From Blastocladiella britannica (lineage: Eukaryota > Blastocladiomycota > Blastocladiomycetes > Blastocladiales > Blastocladiaceae), in the NCBI GenBank assembly GCA_025349905.2, contig MU625031.1, positions 1 through 13,598 of the forward strand: a stretch of 13,598 bases of DNA, in the 5' to 3' direction. The notes under the pieces are model-generated. The model made no database searches. It was not told where the DNA came from and saw only the letters and a program-made list of their open reading frames with translations. The number at the start of each line of letters is the position of its first letter. The stretch's first letter is position 1. Shown here piece by piece: positions 7,811 through 13,598 of this stretch. The position numbers and the translations under genes were made by a program.

Positions 7811-10632
7811 TCAGTGCGGTCGAGAGCCCAATAACAACTTGACCATCCCTTCGGCAACGAGAGCACGGGTGAGAAGCTCTGCTCGCTCTTCCTCGAGCTG
7901 GCGGTGCGTTTGCTGAATGTAGGCTGCGATTTCGGCCCTGGGGTCAGGCTGTGCTTGAACACGCGGTACAGTAGGAACTGGAATGGTCGCGGCATGGGTA
8001 TGTGCAGGCGATCGAAGCGCTTGTAAGGACTGAGTGACGGTCTGAAATGCCCGATGGTGCATTTCGGTCTCGTCAATAGCCTTTTGCAAGCTGGCAGTTG
8101 CCTTACCGCCGCCACCTCCCTGAGAAGACGTTTGATGGTCAGAAATATATTGTCATCCATGGTTTTGAATGAATGTACCTGAAGGATCATCACCAATCGG
8201 AGCAAGTGGAGAATGAGCTGGTGCGATGCCGACACGAGCTTGTGGCACCCAAACACCCCGTCCATGGCCGACCGCTCGCTGTTGACTACTGCTGAGAGAA
8301 CGTCCTTGTGCATGGCGTCGACAATCTTTTTCAGTGTGGTCAGCGTCTCGTTGTTTGGATTGATCTGGCAAGTTGCGTCGATATCTATTCCCAAAATTGA
8401 GTGTCACGGTACATTCAAGAGAAAAAAAAAAATGGACGTACAATGCTGCAAGCGCTGGCGAAAGGTGCTCGTCACGTCGTGGAGCTGCTCTCTGCACTGC
8501 GCCAAATCTGCATTCATGGCACCAAGCTGCGTTCCCAGGTCTGCCTCGACACGCTGAATCACGAGGATCACTTCGGGCCCAAGAGAGTGCGCGTCGGTCG
8601 GGGTTGAGGTTGCTCGTGTCTTTGGCCCAGTGCTTGCCGTGAGCAGCGTGACTTTCTCCGTCAATGCGTTGCGCTCGTAGTCAAGGTCCTTGACCCTGAG
8701 CACAAGGAATACTTTTTTGTCAGCTCCACCGAAACGAAAAGGATAAATGAGGTACCGTCGCAAGAGCTGCTGCTCGCGGTCAGCCATGGCTTGCTTGGTC
8801 TTTTCCGCGACCTCGGCCCGCCCAAGAACCTTGATGAACTCGATCGCCAGCTCTTCCGCTTGCCCCGCCTCGCCTCCCAACTCGTGAGCCATACCCTTGA
8901 CCCGAAACTCGAGCGCGGTCTTTTCGGCCTGCACCTGCTCCAGCCCGGTTTCGACCTGCCGCAACCGTGCGCTCGTGACCGCCAACTCGCGACTCTGTGC
9001 CTCCATCTTATCTTCGGCGGCTGCACGAGCGCGACGCGCACTGTCAGCCTCGGCGGTGGCCGCGGCCAACTGGTCAGCCAACCGCGCCGCTTGGGCGGCA
9101 GCCACGGTCCGCAAATCAGTGGCGGTGACCAAGTGTGCTTCCGAGTCGTCCTTGAGCGCGGCGGCGATCTTGATTTGCTCGTGCAAGTCGGCAAGCTGTG
9201 TTGACAGCGCGGCGATCGTCGAGTGCAATGAGTCGTTCTCGCGCGTCGCCGTCACTAGCCGCTGCGCGACCTCGTCCTTGTCGCCGTCGAGTGCTAAACG
9301 GTCTAGCGACGACTCGGCTTTGGCCTTGATCCGTTGCTCGCGCGCCGCTCGGACTCGCCGCGCATGCTGGACGGCCGGCGTACCCTGAAGTGGGTACAGC
9401 TCCATGTCGGAGACTAAGGGGACGAGGTACGCAAACAACGACGTCACGAGCGTTGGGTCGGAGCCCATGTTGACCAGACACACCAGGTGCAGTACCGCAT
9501 TGGATTCAAACAGCGGGTGCAGGATCCATGACAGCGCGCTCCTCTCGACATCAAATGGAGTGGCAGTTGCTGGTCCATCGTCCTGTATTTATTTTGTCAG
9601 GTTTCGATGGTTGCAGAGAATAGACGAGTAAAGAGTGCCTTGGACACGGATGGTGACGACTTTTCGCCTATAAGCGACGCAAGACCAGCAGCAACGGTGG
9701 TAGTGGACCGAGAGATGGTATCGCCTTCCTTGGTTGCCAGCTGCTCGAGGTTGGACGGCAACAGCCGGTCTGCGGCAAAGAGCTCGACGATGTACAAGTC
9801 CGACGTCCACGTCTCTCCCGACTTGAGATTTTGCTCCAAGCTCAGGCGGTAAATCACGCTAGTCTTGTCGGATCGGCCGCGGATATTGGATCGCGCTCCT
9901 TTTGCCTAGTCCGTTGCTTGTGAGCTATATTCATTCCTTAATTAAAAAAATTAAAAAAAACCTTCGCCAGGGCCGAGAGACAGTCATCATAGGTGGCAAC
10001 GGACCGTGTCGTGAGATCTTGCAATAAAGCACATGAGCAGTCATTCCAGTTGATCCGGGTCGGGATGTCCTTTTCGCGTTTTGATGAGAGCAAATCGCGC
10101 ACGATCTCCGAGTAGTGCTCCTGGATCGAAAGCGAGAGAGTAAAAGACGCGAGCCCGCCGCCATCGTTGTCTGATTTCAGCTTGAGCGCGTCGTACAGCG
10201 ATTTCACGATTCCATCCAGCACACCTATCGGCATAAACGGTCAGATCATCTTCGAATGCACATCCATAAGACAATGAGATAAATAAAAAAAAAACCTCCA
10301 GCCGCCGTCTTTGGATTCGCGCCCTCCAGAAGCGCAGTCTTGCCCGATCCGGCCAGCCCCAGAACCAAGCACACCTGGTGGATCCCGTCCAACAAGCCCG
10401 AGACCAAGGCGCCCGAGTCGGCGATCTGCTGGCCAACGGTGTGTGCTGCCACGTCGGGCGGATACAGACCAGTCACATTGGGAACCAGGGCGATCGAGCG
10501 CTTGCCGGCCACGATCGAGCACGATCCGTTAGGCAGAAGCGGGGTCAGTGATAGCGTGGCGCGCGAAAGTAGGCCATCGGGGGCAGTGGTGCGCAAGTAT
10601 ATGTGGGGCCGAGTAGTTGTTGCTGGTGGCAT
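7811..10632 (-). CDS. Divergent kinesin-like protein with degenerate switch motifs and coiled-coil tail
   Basis: Predicted 817-aa protein. Exons in transcript order: 10632-10296, 10224-9962, 9905-9648, 9582-8756, 8695-8442, 8384-8179, 8119-7811; phases agree and the sum is 2454 nt. The N-terminal motor-like domain (about 1-345) follows kinesin order: P-loop GLAGSGKT (92-99), a GG-LDGIVKSLYDAL helix, FTLSLSIQEHYSEIVRDLL (kinesin 'SYLEIYNE..RDLL'), a region aligned with switch I reading NIRGRSDKTS (207-216) where NxxSSRSH is expected, ELFAADR (241-247) in place of DLAGSER, and SALSWILHPLFESNAVLHLV in place of the SKLT-LLQDSLGGNSKT helix. The P-loop keeps GxxxxGKT, but switch II lacks its invariant Gly. 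ATP hydrolysis is therefore doubtful. Residues about 345-590 are Ala/Glu/Gln/Arg-rich coiled coil; the C-terminus is mixed helical. The donor of exon 3 is uncertain (9647 GTGTCC, or 9625 GTCTAT with another acceptor). Confidence 0.8.
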
Positions 10633-10807
10633 TGTATATACTTTGAGGGTGGAATTTGCTTGGAAGGTTTTGCTTTTAACCAAGTCCACGCTAAAAAAGA
10701 GCGAAAATAGAAGACCATTCGTCATATATTTGCACCGATCCGCACCTGGCTATGTACAGCACTCACCTGCGACGACCGCTTTTATTTATTCATGTACAAC
10801 AGGTCGC
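10633..10807 (-). promoter_or_regulatory. Spacer between the gag remnant and the kinesin-like gene
   Basis: This holds the upstream region of the kinesin-like gene and the downstream flank of the gag remnant, both on the minus strand. TATATA at 10635-10640 lies only a few bases from the ATG, too close to serve as its TATA box. Two overlapping AATAAA hexamers on the minus strand (10781-10790) sit 18-27 nt past the gag stop and look like a poly(A) signal for that remnant. No LTR or pol sequence is visible. Confidence 0.4.
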
Positions 10808-12160
10808 CTATCGGCGGGTGGCCGCCATGACAGCCGCTGCAGCGCGGGCAATTGCCCGCTTGCGGTCAATGCAGTCCGCCGTCGTGTGTCCCAGACGGCG
10901 GCCGTGGAAGTCGCAGGGTCCGGCCTTCACGACCAGGACCGCGGCGGTCAGCGTACCGTTGGCCGTGCGCGTCGGCGGCGTCCACGTCCAGAGGGTCGTC
11001 CTGGGGCGGGCGCGGTGTCGGGGGAACTGTGGGCGGGCCGGGCCAGGGGGAGGACCAAACGCGCGCTGCTGCTGGTGCTGTTGGTGTTGCGGGAAACCGA
11101 AACTGCGTTACCGGTGGTGTTGGGCGGGACCGGATCCGCGCTGCTGCTGGTACTGGTGGCGCTGGGGATAGCCGTAGCCGTGCTGCTGCTGGTGGTGGTG
11201 CTGATGGTGGAAGTCGCGGCCGGTGCTTGCGAGGGCGTACTGGGCCGCCTACGACACGTTGTCAGCAGTGGCCTTGATGACCCAGCGCATCGCGCGCCAG
11301 TCAGAGGCGTCCTCGAGGGTCACCGGCGGCTTCTCATGAATGGCAGGGAGGACGGAACCACAAACGAAACTGGCCACGCTTGCCATGCTGTTCAGGTCTT
11401 CGTCTGCCTCGACCAGGACGTGGGCGAGGCGATCCAGGAAGGTGGAGACGTCCTCGCCGGACCTCTGCTTGGTGGCGTTCACGATTGCCATGAGCTTGGA
11501 GCGGGTCTTGGGCTGCGGCGTCAGGTCGCCGAGGAGAACGAACAGGTCATCCAGCGTGGTGGGGTAACAGCCATGCACAGCAAAGAAAGCCTTAACGGCG
11601 GCGTACGACCTGCCGGCGGGGTCCAGGGCTTGCGTGACAGAAATGACCTGGCCCATGTCGGTCAGTCCAGACAGCTGGAAGCTGGCGTCGTACTTGGCCA
11701 TCTTCAGGTCGGCCATCGTCTCGAAGTCGCGGATCGACGTGAGTTTGATCACGCGACCGGGGGTGGCGTCCATGTTGGGGACAAAAGTTGGTTTAGGAGG
11801 ATCAGCGAAAAGCAGTGACGCTGGCGAGGGGGTGAGGGCCGGTTGGGCCAAAGAGGGCTGGGTGACGAGGTCTAGGAAGGACGAGCAACCGACAGAGGTG
11901 GCCGAGTGGCTGTAGCTGGGAGCCCGGCGACGAGGGGACGGGTAAGAACGGTGCTTGGGACTTTGGGGTATGGAGGGGGAGGGGGAAGGCAGAGTACCCT
12001 CCAATGTAGGGACCAAGTCGCGAGGCGGGCGTTTCAGGGCCAGTGCGGAAACGATCTCGTCCAAAAGATGATGAAGGCCGTGGGGGCGGATCCCAGCCTT
12101 CAGCACAAGAGCAAACAGCAACTCCTTGATCTCAGTATAAACTTGAAACGTCAAGTCCAT
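10808..12160 (-). pseudogene. Gypsy-like retrotransposon gag remnant with two in-frame stops
   Basis: The frame opens at ATG 12160 and runs to TAG at 10808-10810, broken only by TAG at 11249-11251 and TAA at 11108-11110, all in the same phase. Before the first stop the 303-aa part has a Pro/Ser-rich N-terminal half. A gag core follows (from about FETMADLKMAKYDASFQLSG) with STFLDRLAHVLVEADEDLNS and FVCGSVLPAIHEKPP, the pattern of retrotransposon gag helices. After it, in frame, come a Gln/His-rich stretch and a zinc-knuckle-like CDFHGRRLGHTTADC (C-x2-H-x5-H-x4-C), as in some Ty3/gypsy gags. No protease, reverse transcriptase, integrase or LTR is present. The continuity of the frame across both stops suggests recent loss, or sequencing error. 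A long plus-strand open frame over the same DNA is an antisense shadow. Confidence 0.7.
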
Positions 12161-13598
12161 GCAATCTTGGTGTCGCTGCTCTTCTTGGCCCGTCCCTCCA
12201 CTTCCACAAGGAGCTCGTTAAAAGCAGCTGTAAAGAAAGCGCGTGTCAATTCCCCTCGATGAAATTGAACTGGGAAAAATACAAACCAAGGATGTTCCAT
12301 TGCGTGCCCGTGAACCGTGGGACAAGCTTCTTGTCCATGACAGCCTTGACGGGTTCCTTGAGCTTCAAGAGGCGCGCGATCACCCCCCTGTGTACTCGAC
12401 CAGCGCGTCAGGACGTCCTTCAGTGGCTGCAGCACCTCGACGCCTTGCTCGGCTCAGGCAGCAACCAAGGCCTCGCGCGCGGCCCGCGTGTTGTACAAGG
12501 TCGAGACGACCTTTGGAAACTGTCATAATGGCTCCATTGTGAGTCATGCAGGGCAGGATAAAAAAAAGTCTTCGAACCTGCGGGATAGCTGCGAAAAGGA
12601 CCTTCAGCATGCGCTGGACAACCAAATTAATGGAGTGCTGCATGCAGTACACGCCGGCGATCTGGTGCGAGACCCCACAGATCGGCGTTGATCGTGTCCA
12701 GCATCTTGGTATTCGTCGACGCATTGTCCATGGTCATGGCTGAGACGTTTTCCCACTGCAGGCCATACCTGTCACGACTGGGTTCCAGGGCTCTGCAGAC
12801 GAGGGACGAGAAGAAAGAAGGCGATCGAACTATTATGAATGAATAGATGACTCGCGACGTAGTACCAAGCTGGGCAGTACTCGTCGCGAGGTCTCCTTTT
12901 ATATATTTACACAACAAGTCACGTGCAAGAAGAACACGAAAGAGCAATGGGCAATCGCGTGATTGTCACAATAACCAAGCAGCACCTGTTGTGTTTTATA
13001 GGAGAAGCTTGGTAGTGGGAATTGGCCAGGCTGTGGTTATATTCAAAGGTTTAAAACCGGCTTTTCTAGCCAAGAGAGGAGATCGTTCTCACAGTACAAC
13101 ACCCTAATTTGTCCCCCCCATCCCTCACATATACTACAGTGCCACAACAGCACCGACTCGAGCGCAGCCACCGACGCTTCCGCAGTGCTGTTGGCGCACG
13201 GAACCACGTCGAGCTGGTCCCGTTGGATGTGCAACATGTTGTTCTCGTCACGCACGGATCAGACTTGTCGGGGCAGCGCAACCATTCCAGTGGTCGTGCG
13301 CAAGTGCGACCAACCCGACACGAGCCTTCAGGTGGCGACGAATCTCGTCATGGCAGTTCTCGGCAGGGCGCCAGGACCCAGGGTGCGGAAAGCCTCGCGG
13401 ACAAGCGGCTTGATGTGCGGCGCGAGCTCGGCCATCTCGTTGATATCCACTTTTTTGGTCCTGGTGGTATAAACTTGAGGCCGAAGGCATTCACTCCCGA
13501 CATGTCGTGGACGGCGGAAGGGGAGGCGAGGGCTTTTGAGGAAAGACCACGAGCCCGGCCCCCAGTCCTTTTTTTTCAAGCAGAAGACGAGTCGTGGT
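12151..13598 (-). pseudogene. Decayed hAT-family transposase
   Basis: Conserved hAT blocks occur in the right order on the minus strand but in changing frames. They are an N-terminal part (VDINEMAELAPHIKPL, about 13450-13400), VGLVALAHDHWNG (about 13320-13280, likely D-x-W site), QLDVVPCANSTAEASVAALESVL (about 13220-13150), YGLQWENVSAMTMDNASTN (about 12764-12711, catalytic-type DNAS block), GVYCMQHSINLVVQ (12660-12615), an intron-like 12577-12520, KDVLTRWSST (about 12420-12392) and VIARLLKLKEPVKAVM. Frames shift at C/G runs at 12673-12676 and 12383-12388 and near 13330 and 13255, and TGA interrupts at 12454-12456. The hATC dimerisation domain is missing. The frame ends at 12151, overlapping the first codons of the gag remnant. 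The 5' end may lie beyond the window. No terminal inverted repeats or target duplication were identified. Confidence 0.7.
12851..12890. repeat. Hairpin-forming inverted repeat within the hAT remnant
   Basis: CTCGCGACG at 12851-12859 and its exact reverse complement at 12882-12890 are followed inward by AGTAC (12861-12865) and GTACT (12877-12881), with a single bulged T at 12860. This gives a 14-bp stem and an 11-nt loop. It lies in an AT-rich, apparently non-coding stretch (about 12840-13080) between hAT coding blocks. Flanks show no clear target-site duplication. Confidence 0.6.

Noticed and set aside
10340..11818. 492-aa plus-strand open frame
   Set aside because: It lies opposite the gag remnant and the kinesin first exon, whose frames have family motifs. 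The plus-strand protein is low-complexity Gly/Val/Leu with no motif.
1..13598. CRISPR array, bacterial operon or phage system
   Set aside because: No regularly spaced repeats, no ribosome-binding-site pattern, and genes are intron-split and eukaryotic.

Overview
The window looks like nuclear DNA of a compact eukaryotic genome. Genes are split by introns of about 46-80 nt with GTATGT-like donors and AG acceptors. Exons are GC-rich, while introns and intergenic DNA are AT-rich. Neighbouring genes converge with only 24-45 bp between stop codons. The gene mix (class C GPCR with a bacterial-type ligand domain, fungal-style ADAM protease, kinesin-like protein, MluI-box promoter motifs, hAT and gypsy-like gag remnants) fits an early-diverging zoosporic fungus such as a blastocladiomycete. 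That placement is inference; no marker gene proves it.

Layout: (1) 224-988 (+), a single-exon 254-aa protein whose C-terminal half resembles the alpha/beta domain of ZPR1 but without a zinc finger. (2) 4745-1034 (-), a nine-exon class C (GABA-B-like) receptor of about 1080 aa: signal peptide, BMP/Med-type periplasmic-binding-like domain, Kelch propeller, seven transmembrane helices, cytoplasmic tail. (3) A 487-bp divergent intergenic region holding a tRNA-Gln(TTG) at 5061-5132. (4) 5233-7786 (+), a seven-exon membrane-anchored ADAM metalloprotease with an intact zinc motif and one apparent missing base near 7407. (5) 10632-7811 (-), a seven-exon 817-aa kinesin-like protein with an intact P-loop but degenerate switch I and switch II. 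(6) 12160-10808 (-), a gypsy-like gag remnant with two in-frame stops. (7) about 13598-12151 (-), a decayed hAT transposase.

The left 10.6 kb is host genes and the right 3 kb is transposon debris. No operon-like cooperation is evident. The receptor and the ADAM are both predicted cell-surface proteins transcribed divergently from one intergenic region containing the tRNA, so shared regulation is possible but not shown.

The most notable items are the BMP-Kelch-7TM receptor architecture, the kinesin with a probably dead motor, and the zinc-finger-less ZPR1-like protein. Exon boundaries were derived by eye from splice motifs, phase agreement and family conservation. For the receptor and kinesin the chosen exons sum to an exact multiple of three. 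For the ADAM they do so only if one missing base is restored.
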